Shown here piece after piece: positions 49,525-59,981 of a stretch of 64,000 nucleotides of DNA. Under the pieces are notes generated by a model that saw only the letters and a list, made by a program, of their open reading frames with translations, did not search any database and had not been told where the DNA came from. Position 1 is the stretch's first letter. Every line of letters starts with the position of its first letter. The position numbers were made by a program, and so were the translations under genes. This stretch comes from Enterobacter oligotrophicus (GTDB lineage Bacteria > Pseudomonadota > Gammaproteobacteria > Enterobacterales > Enterobacteriaceae): assembly GCF_009176645.1 (NCBI RefSeq), contig NZ_AP019007.1, positions 1-64,000 of the forward strand, written 5' to 3'.

Positions 49525-50207
49525 GAAGCCTTCTCGGGTATCCCTTCCTGAACGCTGCGCTCGGCGGCACGGCGTTTACGTTTTTCATCGATCAGGTATT
49601 TTATCGCCAGCATCATGCCAAGGCCAATAAAAGCGCCCGGTGGCAACATCGCCAGCAGGAACGGGGTGTCCGTATGGAACACCTCAATACGCAAGGCTCT
49701 TGCCCAGCCGCCCAGCAGTGCGTCCGCACCGTCAAACAGCGTACCGTTGCCCAGAATTTCGCGTAGTGATCCCAGAACGAACATTGCGCCGGTGGCTCCC
49801 ATACCGATAGAGAATCCATCCAGCGCTGACATGGCCGGGCTATTCTTCACCGCAAAGGCTTCCGCACGGCCCACGACGATACAGTTGGTTACAATAAGCG
49901 GAATAAAGATCCCAAGCGACTGGTACAGGCCAAACGCATAGGCGTTAATCAGCATCTGCACGACACTCACCACCGAGGCGATGATCATCACGTAAATCGG
50001 AATACGGATTTCCGACGGCGTCCAGCGGCGCAGGGCAGAGATGGACAAGTTGGTCAGGGTCAGCACCAGCGTCGTCGCCAGGCCCAGACCAAGCGCGTTG
50101 GTCGCAGTGGATGTGACCGCCAGCAGCGGGCACATCCCCAGCAACTGCACCAGCGCGGAGTTGTTCTTCCAGAGTCCCTGGACGATAACCTCTTTAACCT
50201 GGCTCAT
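49521..50207 (-). CDS. rsxE: Electron transport complex subunit RsxE
   Basis: This is an inner-membrane subunit of the Rsx (Rnf-like) complex, which in E. coli helps to reduce SoxR and keep the SoxRS response off. The 228 residues are mostly hydrophobic helices, with the family stretch [23 protein letters not shown] and [20 protein letters not shown]. It is related to RsxA. It overlaps nth by 4 bp and lies 2 bp past rsxG. Confidence 0.95.
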   Translation of the reverse strand: MSQVKEVIVQGLWKNNSALVQLLGMCPLLAVTSTATNALGLGLATTLVLTLTNLSISALRRWTPSEIRIPIYVMIIASVVSVVQMLINAYAFGLYQSLGIFIPLIVTNCIVVGRAEAFAVKNSPAMSALDGFSIGMGATGAMFVLGSLREILGNGTLFDGADALLGGWARALRIEVFHTDTPFLLAMLPPGAFIGLGMMLAIKYLIDEKRKRRAAERSVQEGIPEKAS

Positions 50208-50209
50208 GA

Positions 50210-50830
50210 TTACTCCTCACAGGCCGGAAGATTGTTGATCTGCGCGGGCAGCGTTTCTGCATATAACCCGGCACGTTTTACGGCGTTAACGACCGCGCGT
50301 GGCGTGATGGTTGCCCCCGTGAACTGGTCGAACTCACCGCCATCTTTCTTCACCGCAAAGGCAGTATCATTTTCGCCATGAATAACTTTACCGGCAAAGT
50401 GCAAAATCCAGTCACTCAGACGTGGTTCGATCTTATCTCCAAGACCCGGTGTCTCGTGATGTTCCGTCACGCGGGTGCCCAGCACGGTACCTGAGAAATC
50501 GCTTCCCACAAGCAGTTGAATGGCACCTGAGTAGCCATCGGGTGCGGTTGCCTCCATTACGGCACCTACCGCATCATCCCCTTTACGTGCAATAAAGACG
50601 CGATGCGTCCCTTTGCCTAACTGGGGAGCCTGAACAATAAAGCAGCTTTTCTGCAGGTCATTATCGTAGAAGTCAGACGGGATCACCTGATCAAACAGCG
50701 CTTTTTGCTGCTTCGTGGCCTGCTCATCAATCGTTGTTTTGGTCAGTTCGTTAACCAGCGCGGTCAGCCCTGTCAGGGCTGCGGCGAAAATTGCCAGCGT
50801 CACGCCGTGTTTTTGCATTGTTTTTAGCAT
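50210..50830 (-). CDS. rsxG: Electron transport complex subunit RsxG
   Basis: This flavoprotein subunit has one N-terminal membrane helix and a periplasmic FMN-binding domain. The 206-residue form starting [15 protein letters not shown] at 50830 matches E. coli in length; a longer open frame running back into rsxD is not real. The covalent FMN is attached to Thr in the [18 protein letters not shown] motif, seen near the C terminus. It lies 10 bp after rsxD. Confidence 0.95.
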   Translation of the reverse strand: MLKTMQKHGVTLAIFAAALTGLTALVNELTKTTIDEQATKQQKALFDQVIPSDFYDNDLQKSCFIVQAPQLGKGTHRVFIARKGDDAVGAVMEATAPDGYSGAIQLLVGSDFSGTVLGTRVTEHHETPGLGDKIEPRLSDWILHFAGKVIHGENDTAFAVKKDGGEFDQFTGATITPRAVVNAVKRAGLYAETLPAQINNLPACEE

Positions 50831-50840
50831 GGCGAAACCC

Positions 50841-51893
50841 TTAGCGGTGACCGTATACGCGCGGACGCGTGTAGTAGTCGATAAGCGGAACGGTAATATT
50901 AGCGAGCAGGACGGCAAAGGCGACGCCATCGGGGTAACCGCCAAAGCTGCGGATAAGCCAGACCAGCAACCCCGCCAGCGCGCCAAAGATCATGCGGCCA
51001 CGGTTGGTCGTTGAGGCCGTTACCGGATCGGTCAGAATAAAGAACGCGCCCAGCATAGTGGCACCAGAGAGCAGATGCATCTGTGGGCTGGCCAGTGATT
51101 CAGGGGCGAATAACCAACCGAGCGTAGAGCAGAGCGCCAGCGTCACGAGGAAACTGACCGGAATATGCCAGCGAATCGCTTTCTGTTGCAGCAGGAACAC
51201 ACCACCCAACAGATACGCCAGGTTGACCCACTGCCAGCCAGCACCTGCCAGCATGCCGCTGTAGATAGGCGATTTCATAATCTGCTCAACGCTGTGTCCG
51301 GCATGCAGGGACGTTTTAAAGGTATCGAGCGGCGTGGCCTGGCTAATACCGTCCACGCCCATACGCAGCGTGTTCATATCCGCACCGAGCGCCGTATGGC
51401 CGGTAAAGATCACCTGCAGCGCATCCATAAAGCCAGGCACGGTTGCAGCGATCTCATGCGGCGGCAACCAGCTGGTCATCTGCACCGGGAAGGAGATCAG
51501 CAGCACTACGTAACCAATCATCGCCGGGTTAAACGGGTTATGCCCCAGTCCGCCATAGAGCTGTTTAGCGATAATCACGGCGAATACCGTGCCTAACACC
51601 ACCATCCACCACGGCGCAAACGGAGGAATACTGATTGCCAGCAGGAGGCCTGTCAGGAGCGCGGAGTTGTCGCTCAAAATACGGGTGACATTCATCTTGC
51701 GCAGCTTCAGGATCAGGGCTTCCGCCGCTAAGGCGCTGGCACAGCCAAGAACCAACTGGAAAAGGCTTCCCCAGCCGAAGAACCAGAGCTGTACGGCAAT
51801 GCCAGGCAGTGCAGCCAGGCAGACCAGCATCATAATGCGTGATGTCTGGCGCTGGTTATGGGTATAAGGGGAACTTGCGATTCTGAAAACCAT
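50841..51893 (-). CDS. rsxD: Electron transport complex subunit RsxD
   Basis: This 350-residue integral-membrane subunit carries covalently bound FMN; the [20 protein letters not shown] stretch contains the flavinylation Thr. It has about nine hydrophobic segments. It starts [21 protein letters not shown] at 51893, directly after the rsxC stop, and is followed by rsxG. Length and sequence fit E. coli RsxD. Confidence 0.95.
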   Translation of the reverse strand: MVFRIASSPYTHNQRQTSRIMMLVCLAALPGIAVQLWFFGWGSLFQLVLGCASALAAEALILKLRKMNVTRILSDNSALLTGLLLAISIPPFAPWWMVVLGTVFAVIIAKQLYGGLGHNPFNPAMIGYVVLLISFPVQMTSWLPPHEIAATVPGFMDALQVIFTGHTALGADMNTLRMGVDGISQATPLDTFKTSLHAGHSVEQIMKSPIYSGMLAGAGWQWVNLAYLLGGVFLLQQKAIRWHIPVSFLVTLALCSTLGWLFAPESLASPQMHLLSGATMLGAFFILTDPVTASTTNRGRMIFGALAGLLVWLIRSFGGYPDGVAFAVLLANITVPLIDYYTRPRVYGHR

Positions 51894-54005
51894 TTAATCC
51901 TCGTTAACGGCTTGCTGTGCGGCTTTCTTCGCCTGAACGCGCGCAATCGCGGCAGCGACGGCGGCTTTGCGTGGATCGTCGTTCGCGGCTTCGGATTGTT
52001 CTTCCTGCTGTGCCGCTTTACGCGCTTTGGCACGGGCGATGGCCGCTTCAACGGCTGCCTTGCGTGGGTCCACCGTTTCCGGTGCAGGTGCTACGTTCTG
52101 CTGTTCGGCTTTACGCGCTTTGGCGCGGGCGATGGCCGCTTCAACGGCTGCCTTGCGTGGGTCCACCGTTTCCGGTACAGGCGCTACGTTCTGCTGTTCG
52201 GCTTTACGCGCTTTGGCACGGGCGATGGCCGCTTCAACGGCTGCCTTGCGTGGGTCCACCGTTTCCGGTGCAGGCGCTACGCTCTGCTGTTCGGCTTTAC
52301 GCGCTTTGGCGCGGGCGATGGCCGCTTCAACAGCAGCTTTACGCGGATCGACTTCAGCGTCTGCCTGCGTGTTTTTCGCTTTCTCTGCCTGACGAGCACG
52401 GGCTTCGGCCTTACGCGCTTCGCGGGCGGCAATCGCTTCACTGTTATCCGGCTTCTCGCCCGCAGCGATGACGATGGTTTGCGCCGCAGTCGCTTTTTTC
52501 TCGCGAACGCGTGCCAGCGCGGCGTTAATCGCGTCCTGATCTTTCTCACCAGGCTGCACAGCAGCTTGTTTATGACGTTCCTGGCGAGCGAGTTTCTCGC
52601 GCTCAAGTCGTGCCTGACGCGCCTCAAAACGGGCTTTCGCTTCGGCCGCGCGCTTCTCTTCCATCGAAATGGCGTAAATCTCTGCCTTCTCCTGACGGAA
52701 ATACTGCACCAGCGGAATGTTGCTTGGGCAGACCCAGGCACAGGCACCGCACTCGATACAGTCGGCAAGATTGTGCGCTTTCGCCTTATCGTGCAATTGA
52801 CCTTTGCTGTACCAGTAAAGCTGCTGCGGCAGCAGATCCGCCGGGCAGGCATCGGCACAGGCGCTGCAGCGAATACAGCCTTTCTCTTCCTGCTCTTCGC
52901 CCATCTCCGTTGGGGAAGGGGCGAGCAGGCAGTTGGTAATTTTCACCACCGGAACATCCAGCCACGGCAGGGTAAAGCCCATCAGCGGGCCGCCCATAAT
53001 CACCATCTGGTCGCTGCCAGGGCAGAATCCGGCCTGTTCCAGCAGATGGCGTACCGGTGTGCCCAGACGCGCCCAGACGTTGCCAGGACGAGACACTGAC
53101 TCACCGGTCAACGTCACCACGCGCTCGGTCAGCGGCTCGCCGTCAACAACCGCGCGTTTTACCGCATACGCCGTGCCGACGTTTTGCATCAGCACGCCAA
53201 TATCAGAGGAACGACCGCCGTGCGGCACCTGTTTACCGGTCAGTATTTGCGTGAGCTGTTTCGCACCGCCAGACGGGTATTTGGTCGGGATGACGCGCAG
53301 GCTAATATCGTGGCTGCCCGCCAGCACTGCACGCAGCATGGAGATCGCCTGCGGTTTGTTATCTTCAATGCCGATCAGCACTTCACGTGGTTGCAGAATG
53401 TGCGCGAGGATACGAATGCCTTCCACCACCTGCGCAGCGCAGTCCTGCATCAGACGATCGTCTGCGGTAATGTACGGTTCACACTCGGCGGCGTTGATAA
53501 TCAGCGTCTCGATTTTGTCGCCGCCACCGCGCAGTTTAATGCCCGTCGGGAACCCCGCGCCACCCAGCCCGGCCACGCCGAACTGATGAATACGTTCAAT
53601 GAGCGCCTCACGGCTATGAGTGCGATAATCGCTCCAGCCATCACGTTCGATCCAGCGGTCTTCACCGTCGGCTTCAATGATAACGCTCAGTTCAGAGAGA
53701 GCAGAAGGGTGTGCCACGGTATGGGGAGCAATCGACACCACCCGGCCGGAGGTGGGGGCGTGTACCGGCAACATACGTCCACGACCAAAGGTCAACGGCT
53801 GGCCGCGAAGGACAAGGTCGCCTTCTTTCACGCACAGTTCGCCTTCCGTACCGATATGCTGTTTCAGCGGCATAACGTAACGGGTCGCCAGCGGTATTTG
53901 ACGCAGCGGTGTGCCGTTGGACTGGGTTTTCATCTCTGGTGGATGAATGCCACCATCGAAGTCCCAAATCTTCTCTTTTCTGAAAGCAGAAAATAACTTA
54001 AGCAT
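51894..54005 (-). CDS. rsxC: Electron transport complex subunit RsxC
   Basis: This is the NADH-binding subunit of the Rsx complex. The 703-residue form starting [16 protein letters not shown] at 54005 overlaps the rsxB stop by 8 bp. The N-terminal part has the NADH/FMN region [16 protein letters not shown]. Two [4Fe-4S] ferredoxin motifs follow ([17 protein letters not shown] and [17 protein letters not shown], near residues 375-425). The C-terminal third is a Lys/Ala/Arg-rich coiled-coil tail with 31-residue repeats that vary in number between species. It is shorter than the 740 residues of E. coli. Confidence 0.95.
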   Translation of the reverse strand: MLKLFSAFRKEKIWDFDGGIHPPEMKTQSNGTPLRQIPLATRYVMPLKQHIGTEGELCVKEGDLVLRGQPLTFGRGRMLPVHAPTSGRVVSIAPHTVAHPSALSELSVIIEADGEDRWIERDGWSDYRTHSREALIERIHQFGVAGLGGAGFPTGIKLRGGGDKIETLIINAAECEPYITADDRLMQDCAAQVVEGIRILAHILQPREVLIGIEDNKPQAISMLRAVLAGSHDISLRVIPTKYPSGGAKQLTQILTGKQVPHGGRSSDIGVLMQNVGTAYAVKRAVVDGEPLTERVVTLTGESVSRPGNVWARLGTPVRHLLEQAGFCPGSDQMVIMGGPLMGFTLPWLDVPVVKITNCLLAPSPTEMGEEQEEKGCIRCSACADACPADLLPQQLYWYSKGQLHDKAKAHNLADCIECGACAWVCPSNIPLVQYFRQEKAEIYAISMEEKRAAEAKARFEARQARLEREKLARQERHKQAAVQPGEKDQDAINAALARVREKKATAAQTIVIAAGEKPDNSEAIAAREARKAEARARQAEKAKNTQADAEVDPRKAAVEAAIARAKARKAEQQSVAPAPETVDPRKAAVEAAIARAKARKAEQQNVAPVPETVDPRKAAVEAAIARAKARKAEQQNVAPAPETVDPRKAAVEAAIARAKARKAAQQEEQSEAANDDPRKAAVAAAIARVQAKKAAQQAVNED
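52015..52386. repeat. 93-bp tandem repeats in the rsxC tail
   Basis: Four units of 93 bp (starting near 52015, 52108, 52201 and 52294; the last diverges) each encode [21 protein letters not shown] plus a VAPAPETV spacer. The DNA copies are nearly identical, so expansion and contraction by slippage or recombination are likely. Confidence 0.9.
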
Positions 54006-54576
54006 GTTGTTCCACAGGAATGATGCGAACCGGAATGGTTTGAAGATCCCACTTCCAGTTTTCGGTAGTCGTTTCAACCGGGCGTAATTCTATACACTGC
54101 GTCGGGCAGGGGGCCACGCAGAGGTTACAGCCGGTGCACAAATCCGCCACAACGGTGTGCATAGCGCGGGTTGCGCCGACGATAGCGTCAACGGGGCACG
54201 CCTGAATACATTTAGTGCAGCCAATGCAGTTGGCTTCGTCGATCACGGCGAGGGCTCGTACCGGCTCCTGCACCTCCGCACCGCCATCAACAGGCTGCGG
54301 ATCGACATTAAGCAGGGCGGCAATTTTCAGCATTACCGCTTCGCCACCAGGCGCACAGCGGTTGATTTTTTCACCCTGAATACCCACCGCCTCCGCATAA
54401 GGGCGGCAGCCAGGGTAGCCACATTGCCCACACTGGCTCTGCGGTAACAGTTCATCGATTTTTTCAACAACCGGATCGTCCTCGACCGCGAAACGGCGGG
54501 AGGCATAGCCCAGAATGATGCCAAACACTAATCCCAGTACGCTGATGGACGCGATGGCAATCCAGATAGCATTCAT
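53998..54576 (-). CDS. rsxB: Electron transport complex subunit RsxB
   Basis: This 192-residue ferredoxin subunit has one N-terminal membrane helix. A [4Fe-4S] site follows in the [15 protein letters not shown] domain. Two classical ferredoxin clusters are at [17 protein letters not shown] and [17 protein letters not shown]. It passes electrons within the Rsx complex. Its start overlaps the rsxA stop by one base and its stop overlaps the rsxC start by 8 bp. Confidence 0.96.
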   Translation of the reverse strand: MNAIWIAIASISVLGLVFGIILGYASRRFAVEDDPVVEKIDELLPQSQCGQCGYPGCRPYAEAVGIQGEKINRCAPGGEAVMLKIAALLNVDPQPVDGGAEVQEPVRALAVIDEANCIGCTKCIQACPVDAIVGATRAMHTVVADLCTGCNLCVAPCPTQCIELRPVETTTENWKWDLQTIPVRIIPVEQHA

Positions 54577-55157
54577 TACAACTTCACCAGACCACTAAAG
54601 CCCATAAAGGCCAGAGACATTAAGCCCGCAGTAACGAGCGCAATCGCATTACCGCGAAACGGCGCAGGAATATCTGCCGCCGCCAGACGTTCACGAATCG
54701 AGGCGAACAGCACCATAACCAGAGAAAAACCTACCGCGGCGGAGAAACCGTACAGCGCCGACTGCATAAAGTTGTGCCCAAGGTTAATGTTCAGCAGCGC
54801 CACACCCAGCACGGCACAGTTGGTGGTGATCAGTGGCAGAAAGATGCCCAGCAGGCGATACAGCGCCGGGCTGGTTTTGCGTACAACCATTTCGGTGAAT
54901 TGCACCACCACCGCGATGACCAGAATAAAGGCCAGCGTGCGTAAATAGGTTAAGCCCAACGGGATGAGGACCCAGGTGTCAATCCACCAGGCGCAAATCG
55001 ACGCCAGCGTCATCACGAAGGTGGTCGCCAGCCCCATGCCCATTGCCGTCTCCAGTTTTTTGGAAACGCCCATAAACGGGCACAGGCCGAGGAACTTCAC
55101 CAGCACGAAGTTGTTAACCAGCACAGTTCCGACAAAGAGCAGTAAGTAATCGGTCAT
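54576..55157 (-). CDS. rsxA: Electron transport complex subunit RsxA
   Basis: This 193-residue integral-membrane subunit with six hydrophobic segments is the first gene of the rsxABCDGE-nth operon. Family stretches are [20 protein letters not shown] (with the Cys that binds a shared Fe-S cluster in Rnf/Rsx) and [13 protein letters not shown]. The sequence is close to E. coli RsxA. A 76-bp gap separates it from ydgK upstream. Confidence 0.96.
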   Translation of the reverse strand: MTDYLLLFVGTVLVNNFVLVKFLGLCPFMGVSKKLETAMGMGLATTFVMTLASICAWWIDTWVLIPLGLTYLRTLAFILVIAVVVQFTEMVVRKTSPALYRLLGIFLPLITTNCAVLGVALLNINLGHNFMQSALYGFSAAVGFSLVMVLFASIRERLAAADIPAPFRGNAIALVTAGLMSLAFMGFSGLVKL

Positions 55158-55233
55158 TATTCAGCCTGAAATAAAAAAGCCGCCTATTATCGGACAAACC
55201 ACACCAGGCGACAACAGGTTAACTGTAAGGTTA

Positions 55234-55674
55234 TTACGGGTTAACGAAGGTGTTCTTCACGCGCGCTGAACGCTTGAAATAGGGCACCAGAAGCGCCGCC
55301 GCCAGCAGCGGGAACAGAAGCTGACGAACCGCCAGCGCGTCTGATACCGGTGAAAAAGCAAAAGCCTTTATCGCCAGCAGGACGGAGATCAGCAGCCAGA
55401 TAATGTAGTGCTTTGGCACACTCTTGCGGCGCTTAAAGAATGCGATAGTCAGCCACAACGTGTAGTACCACATGGCAATCGCGAAAACGAATGAAACAAA
55501 CCACATCGCAATATTAAGCACACTTTGCGACATCAATGTCTGGATTGCGTGAGGGGTGATCAATGCAGTGGTGTAAAGCAAAAGCGCCAGCGATGCGCTT
55601 AATAAGGCAACCAGCAGCCATGCCAGCGGGGCGATTAACCAGCCTCCAATTCTTTCTCCAGGCGATGCGGTCAT
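55234..55674 (-). CDS. ydgK: Inner-membrane protein YdgK
   Basis: This 146-residue protein of unknown function has four hydrophobic segments (GERIGGWLIAPLAWLLVALLS, IAMWFVSFVFAIAMWYY, YIIWLLISVLLAIKAF and a last one). The start at 55674 (MTASPGERIGG) is preferred over an ATG four codons upstream because GGGAG lies five bases before it. It lies between cnu and rsxA as in E. coli, where it is also uncharacterised. Confidence 0.85.
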   Translation of the reverse strand: MTASPGERIGGWLIAPLAWLLVALLSASLALLLYTTALITPHAIQTLMSQSVLNIAMWFVSFVFAIAMWYYTLWLTIAFFKRRKSVPKHYIIWLLISVLLAIKAFAFSPVSDALAVRQLLFPLLAAALLVPYFKRSARVKNTFVNP

Positions 55675-55760
55675 GATCTCTCCCATCAGTCTGCGTGAAA
55701 TGGTATACAGAAATTTGCAGGGCGGAGAGTATATAACATTTCACGCGGATGGCTACTTTC

Positions 55761-55976
55761 TTATAGTACATAACGCCATACAGATTTAGGGACTTCGCCC
55801 ACATTGTACAGGCGGCCACCGGAGACAAGCTCTGCACGGCGATGGTCTGCGGCGCGGTACATATTGATGATGTCCTGATTATCCGCCAGCGTGTAGTTCA
55901 GATGGTCAAACAGTTTTTCCAGGCTCTCAAGGGAATTGATCTTGCGAAATTTTAATAAATAGTCCTGAACTGTCAT
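55761..55976 (-). CDS. cnu: H-NS/StpA-binding co-regulator Cnu (YdgT)
   Basis: This 71-residue Hha/YmoA-family protein binds H-NS and StpA and helps to silence A/T-rich genes. It also binds oriC-region DNA with Hha in E. coli. The sequence [25 protein letters not shown] and [19 protein letters not shown] follows E. coli Cnu. It lies between blr and ydgK on the same strand. Confidence 0.95.
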   Translation of the reverse strand: MTVQDYLLKFRKINSLESLEKLFDHLNYTLADNQDIINMYRAADHRRAELVSGGRLYNVGEVPKSVWRYVL

Positions 55977-56108
55977 ATTAATAAGTTTCCATATAAAAGT
56001 GTGTAATACCAGTGAAGGTAATTCGTTCGAATAATAAACGGATTAATAAAGACGTAAACTGCCCACTCAGGTAACGCGACTAAATTAGGAGTTTTCTTTG
56101 TGAAGAAA

Positions 56109-56128
56109 CAGGCATCAAGGATGCCTGG
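56109..56128 (-). terminator. Terminator after blr
   Basis: The arms CAGGCATC and GATGCCTG are followed on the minus strand by TTTCTT, about 80 bp after the blr stop. The remaining 55977-56207 stretch holds the cnu promoter region and no gene that I can see. Confidence 0.6.
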
Positions 56129-56207
56129 AAGAGAAGGTTAACCCTGTTCAACACGGCTGGCAATATGTAACTGACACGATATGTCACTCTTTATTACGGC
56201 GGTGAGA

Positions 56208-56345
56208 TTACTTCGGTTGTACGACAGCGGCAGGCTCCGGCGGCTGGTAGTTATCGATATGGCTGGCAACGCCCAGCAAAATGACCGACACCCCAAGGAC
56301 AATCCATCCCGCTAATTCAATGATTCGATTAATTATTGACGTCAT
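56208..56345 (-). CDS. blr: Small division-linked membrane protein Blr
   Basis: This 45-residue protein has one hydrophobic helix (IIELAGWIVLGVSVILLGVAS) and a hydrophilic tail with HIDNYQPPEP, matching E. coli Blr, which interacts with divisome proteins and affects beta-lactam tolerance. The ATG at 56345 adds four residues (MTSI) before the NRIIEL start region, because the E. coli start Met is Ile here. It is too short for routine gene callers. It lies upstream of cnu. Confidence 0.88.
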   Translation of the reverse strand: MTSIINRIIELAGWIVLGVSVILLGVASHIDNYQPPEPAAVVQPK

Positions 56346-56576
56346 GATTCGTGTTTGTAATTTATCCATAAATACAGATTGCAAATGCTACAGCGCAACA
56401 TCTTTCCCGGCAAGTGCTTTGGGAACGATTCCCTTAAACAACATTAGCAAGTTATGCAAATGTTACAAAAACAACCGGCAGAGGATGCTATTTTAAGTCA
56501 TATGGCACATTATTAATGTGGGGTGCTGGCAGGGCAACCAGGATGAAATAAGATGATTACCTGAGAGGGCAACGCT

Positions 56577-57617
56577 ATGAGTGAAAATATCCGTGTCGGA
56601 CTCATTGGTTATGGGTACGCAAGTAAAACCTTTCACGCCCCTCTGATTGCGGGGACGCCCGGCATGATGCTTGTGGCGATTTCCAGCAGCGATGCCACCA
56701 AAGTCCATGCCGACTGGCCCACCGTTCAGGTTGTATCTGAGCCTAAGCATCTGTTTAACGATCCCAACATTGACCTCATTGTTATTCCTACTCCCAACGA
56801 TACCCACTTTCCGCTGGCAAAATCCGCGCTGGAGGCGGGCAAGCATGTGGTAGTCGACAAACCCTTTACCGTGACGTTGTCACAGGCTCGTGAACTGGAT
56901 TCCCTGGCGCGAAGCCTGGGCAGGCTGCTGTCGGTCTTTCATAACCGCCGCTGGGACAGCGATTTCCTGACGGTGAAAGCGTTACTCAGCGAGGGAACAC
57001 TCGGAGAGATTGTCTATTTTGAATCGCATTTTGACCGTTTTCGCCCGCAAGTGCGCTCCCGGTGGCGCGAACAGGCAGGCCCCGGTAGCGGTATCTGGTA
57101 CGACTTAGCGCCGCATCTTCTCGATCAGGCCGTCAATCTGTTCGGGCTGCCGGTGAGCATGACCGTCGATCTGGCTCAGCTCAGATCGGGCGCGCAGACG
57201 ACGGATTACTTTCACGCGATTTTGAGTTATCCGCAGCGCCGTATTGTGCTGCACGGGACGATGCTCGCTGCCGCAGAATCAGCACGCTACATTCTGCACG
57301 GCACGCGCGGTAGCTACGTGAAGTATGGCCTGGACCCTCAGGAGGATCGCCTGAAAAATGGTGAGCGTCTGCCGCAGGAGGACTGGGGTTATGACATGCG
57401 GGACGGCGTAGTGACGCGAGCAGAGGGGGAAGAACAGGTCCAGGAAACGCTGCTGACCATACCGGGCAACTATCCGGCGTATTATGCGGCTATTCGTGAC
57501 GCACTGAACGGCACAGGGGAGAATCCGGTGCCCGCCAGTCAGGCGATTCAGATTATGGAGCTGATCGAACTGGGGATCGAATCTGCCAAACATCGCGCAA
57601 CGCTCTGTCTGGCATAA
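56577..57617 (+). CDS. ydgJ: Gfo/Idh/MocA-family oxidoreductase YdgJ
   Basis: This 346-residue NAD(P)-dependent oxidoreductase has an unknown substrate. The N-terminal Rossmann fold has GLIGYGYASKTFHAPLI; the catalytic Lys is in VVVDKPFTVT; the C-terminal domain includes WYDLAPHLLDQAVNLFG. It is alone on the plus strand between blr and add, as in E. coli. A single REP unit follows its stop. Confidence 0.93.
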   Translation: MSENIRVGLIGYGYASKTFHAPLIAGTPGMMLVAISSSDATKVHADWPTVQVVSEPKHLFNDPNIDLIVIPTPNDTHFPLAKSALEAGKHVVVDKPFTVTLSQARELDSLARSLGRLLSVFHNRRWDSDFLTVKALLSEGTLGEIVYFESHFDRFRPQVRSRWREQAGPGSGIWYDLAPHLLDQAVNLFGLPVSMTVDLAQLRSGAQTTDYFHAILSYPQRRIVLHGTMLAAAESARYILHGTRGSYVKYGLDPQEDRLKNGERLPQEDWGYDMRDGVVTRAEGEEQVQETLLTIPGNYPAYYAAIRDALNGTGENPVPASQAIQIMELIELGIESAKHRATLCLA

Positions 57618-57627
57618 TAATGTGTAG

Positions 57628-57655
57628 GCCGGGTAAGGCGAAGCCGCCACCCGGC
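57628..57655. repeat. REP unit between ydgJ and add
   Basis: GCCGGGTAAGGCGAAGCCGCC, closed by ACCCGGC, is a single REP hairpin in the gap between convergent ydgJ and add. Confidence 0.75.
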
Positions 57656-57661
57656 AAAGGA

Positions 57662-58663
57662 CTATCCTTGTGCAACCTTGTCGCGCAGAGCCTGTTTTTC
57701 TTCTGCCGTTAAGAAGGCGATTTCCAGCCCGTTAACCTGCGCCTGGCGGATCTGCTCGCGGCTCAGCCCGGCCTGCGGCGCGGCAATGTTGTATTCGTGA
57801 ATAATATCCACGCCCTGAACTGCCGGATCGTCAGTGTTCAGTGAGGCCAGCACACCGTGTTCGAGGAAGGTTTTCAGTGGATGCTGCGCCAGCGTCGCGA
57901 CTGTGCTGGTCTGAATATTGGAGGTCAGGCAGGATTCAATCCCGATGCGCTGTTCTGCCAGAAAATCCATCAACGCGCGATCTTCAACGGCTTTCACGCC
58001 GTGGCCGATACGCTCTGCACCCAGCTCGCGAATCGCCTGCCAGATGCTTTCGGGGCCTGCGGCTTCACCCGCATGAACGGTGATGTGCCAGCCAGCGTCT
58101 CGCGCACGGTTGAAATGGGAGAGGAACAGGCTGCCAGGGAAACCGAGTTCATCACCGGCAAGGTCAACGGCGGTGATCTGGTCGCGATGCGCAAGCAGTG
58201 CTTCCAGCTCCTGCAGGCAGGCGGCTTCTCCGAAGGTACGGCTCATAATGCCAATCAAACGCGCTTCGACATCAAAGGCCTTACACCCTTCACGAACGCC
58301 TTCAATCACCGCTTCCACCACGCCCGCGACGGGCAGGTTGTGGGTCATTGCCATATAGCCAGGTGAAAAGCGCAGTTCGACGTAATGCAGGCCGTTGCGA
58401 GCCGCGTCTTCAATGTTCTCGAATGCTACGCGGCGGCAGGCGTCCAGCGAGGCCAGCATCTTCACGCCCCAGTCAAGTTTGCTCAGGAAGCTGACCAGGT
58501 CCGGTTCATTAGACGTAACCTGCACATGGGGGATCAGGGCTTCAAGCGTTTGAGCAGGAAGCGTTAAATTATACTGGCGGCCAAGATCGAGGATGGTTTG
58601 GGCACGAATGTTACCGTCAAGGTGACGATGAATATCAGTTAAAGGCAGGCGTGTATCAATCAT
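57662..58663 (-). CDS. add: Adenosine deaminase
   Basis: This cytoplasmic zinc enzyme deaminates adenosine and deoxyadenosine to inosine forms in purine salvage. The 333 residues have the His-x-His zinc motif ([14 protein letters not shown]), the HAGEA motif and the [11 protein letters not shown] segment with the catalytic Asp. The length and sequence follow E. coli. It lies downstream of malY on the same strand, with about 100 bp between. Confidence 0.96.
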   Translation of the reverse strand: MIDTRLPLTDIHRHLDGNIRAQTILDLGRQYNLTLPAQTLEALIPHVQVTSNEPDLVSFLSKLDWGVKMLASLDACRRVAFENIEDAARNGLHYVELRFSPGYMAMTHNLPVAGVVEAVIEGVREGCKAFDVEARLIGIMSRTFGEAACLQELEALLAHRDQITAVDLAGDELGFPGSLFLSHFNRARDAGWHITVHAGEAAGPESIWQAIRELGAERIGHGVKAVEDRALMDFLAEQRIGIESCLTSNIQTSTVATLAQHPLKTFLEHGVLASLNTDDPAVQGVDIIHEYNIAAPQAGLSREQIRQAQVNGLEIAFLTAEEKQALRDKVAQG

Positions 58664-58759
58664 GGTCGCACTCTTTTCTGGTTAAAGTGCGCCATATTAT
58701 AAAAACAAAACGAGGTAAAAAGCTATTTGCGCAAGGGAATATTCCGTTGCGCAAATGCA

Positions 58760-59932
58760 TTACAGGAGGGTGTTAATCCCGGCGATCAGCCGCTGGACCC
58801 CTTGCTCCAGCTTGCTGCGAGGGCAGCCTGCGTTGAGACGGACAAAACCATTACCTTCTTCACCGTAGGTATATCCCGGCATGATGGCGACTTTTTGCTG
58901 CTCAATCAGCACGTTTTGCAGGGCGCGATCATCAAGATTTAACGGGCGCAGATCGATCCACGCGAGATAGGTCGCCTCGGGCGGCTGCCAGTTGAGTTTC
59001 GGAAAAGCACTGTTTAATTCGTGCGCAATATACTGCAGGTTTTCTTCCAGATAAGCCCTTAACGCATCCAGCCAGGTTTCACCCTGCTGGTAAGCGGCTA
59101 TGTGTGCGGTAAGTGCCAGTACGGAAGGGGAAGAGAGTCCATCGCGGCCTTTAAGCGCACTCAGGTAAGCATTGCGGGTCTCATCATCGCCGATCAAACC
59201 GTATGCTCCGGTCAGTGCCGGAATGTTAAAGCTCTTGGAGCCGGAGGTCAGCAATGCCCATTTGCCCCGCGCCACGTCGTTCCACGGGGTGTGACGGTGT
59301 TCGCCCCATACCATGTCCATGTGGATCTCATCGCTGATCACCGCCACGTCATAACGTGCGCAAAGCTCTGCTATAACGGTCAACTCTTCGCGTGTCCAGA
59401 CTTTACCCGTTGGGTTTTGCGGGCTGCACAACAGCAGAATACTGTTTTCAGGTTTCGCCAGCGCCTCTTCAAGCGCTGCCATATTTCCCTGCCAGCCGGT
59501 CGCGTGTTTTTCCATCGCAACGGCAACAACATTACGTGCGTTGCCTTCGATGGCTTTATAAAAGGCATCGTAAGCCGGAGTATGCACCACGACGCCATCT
59601 CCCGGTTTTGACCAGATGCGAATCAGTTCGGAGACCATGTAGATAACGGAAGGACCATAAACGAGGGTTTGGGGATCAATACGGCTGTTAAAACGCTGCC
59701 GGAACCAGTGGGCAATGGCCGCAAGGAACTCGTCATTCTTCCAGCGGCTGTAGCCGAACACGCCGTGATTAATCCGCTGTTGCAGTGCATCTGTAATGCA
59801 CGGGGCTGTCGCGAAATCCATATCAGAAATAGTGAAAGGCAGCAGGTCGGCAGCGCCAAACCGATCGGCCACGTAATCCCACTGAGTACACCAGGTGCCG
59901 TGGCGATCCACGACGGTAGAAAAATCAAACAT
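58760..59932 (-). CDS. malY: MalY, PLP-dependent C-S lyase (cystathionine beta-lyase) and MalT modulator
   Basis: This 390-residue fold-type I pyridoxal-phosphate enzyme has beta C-S lyase activity and, in E. coli, binds and restrains the maltose activator MalT. The PLP Lys is in LLTSGSKSFNIPALTGAYGLI; an aminotransferase-type active site is also seen in SPQNPTGKVW and VISDEIHMDMVW. It follows malX in the same direction, with a hairpin in the 49-bp gap. Confidence 0.95.
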   Translation of the reverse strand: MFDFSTVVDRHGTWCTQWDYVADRFGAADLLPFTISDMDFATAPCITDALQQRINHGVFGYSRWKNDEFLAAIAHWFRQRFNSRIDPQTLVYGPSVIYMVSELIRIWSKPGDGVVVHTPAYDAFYKAIEGNARNVVAVAMEKHATGWQGNMAALEEALAKPENSILLLCSPQNPTGKVWTREELTVIAELCARYDVAVISDEIHMDMVWGEHRHTPWNDVARGKWALLTSGSKSFNIPALTGAYGLIGDDETRNAYLSALKGRDGLSSPSVLALTAHIAAYQQGETWLDALRAYLEENLQYIAHELNSAFPKLNWQPPEATYLAWIDLRPLNLDDRALQNVLIEQQKVAIMPGYTYGEEGNGFVRLNAGCPRSKLEQGVQRLIAGINTLL

Positions 59933-59950
59933 GACGTTAGTCCTTAAAGT

Positions 59951-59976
59951 AAAACCCCCTCATGGTGAGGGGGTTG
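59951..59976 (-). terminator. Hairpin between malX and malY
   Basis: The arms AACCCCCTCA and TGAGGGGGTT with a 3-nt loop, followed on the minus strand by TTTT, sit between the malX stop and the malY start. It may reduce malY expression relative to malX or stabilise malX mRNA. Confidence 0.55.
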
Positions 59977-59981
59977 CGGCA

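Noticed and set aside
52015..52386. Regular repeats as a possible CRISPR array
   Set aside because: The 93-bp units are direct coding repeats without distinct spacers, in frame with rsxC, and no cas genes are nearby.
51917..53099. Long plus-strand open frames opposite rsxC
   Set aside because: They arise from the high-GC repeats of rsxC on the minus strand, have repetitive low-complexity translations and no ribosome-binding sites; rsxC itself is well supported.
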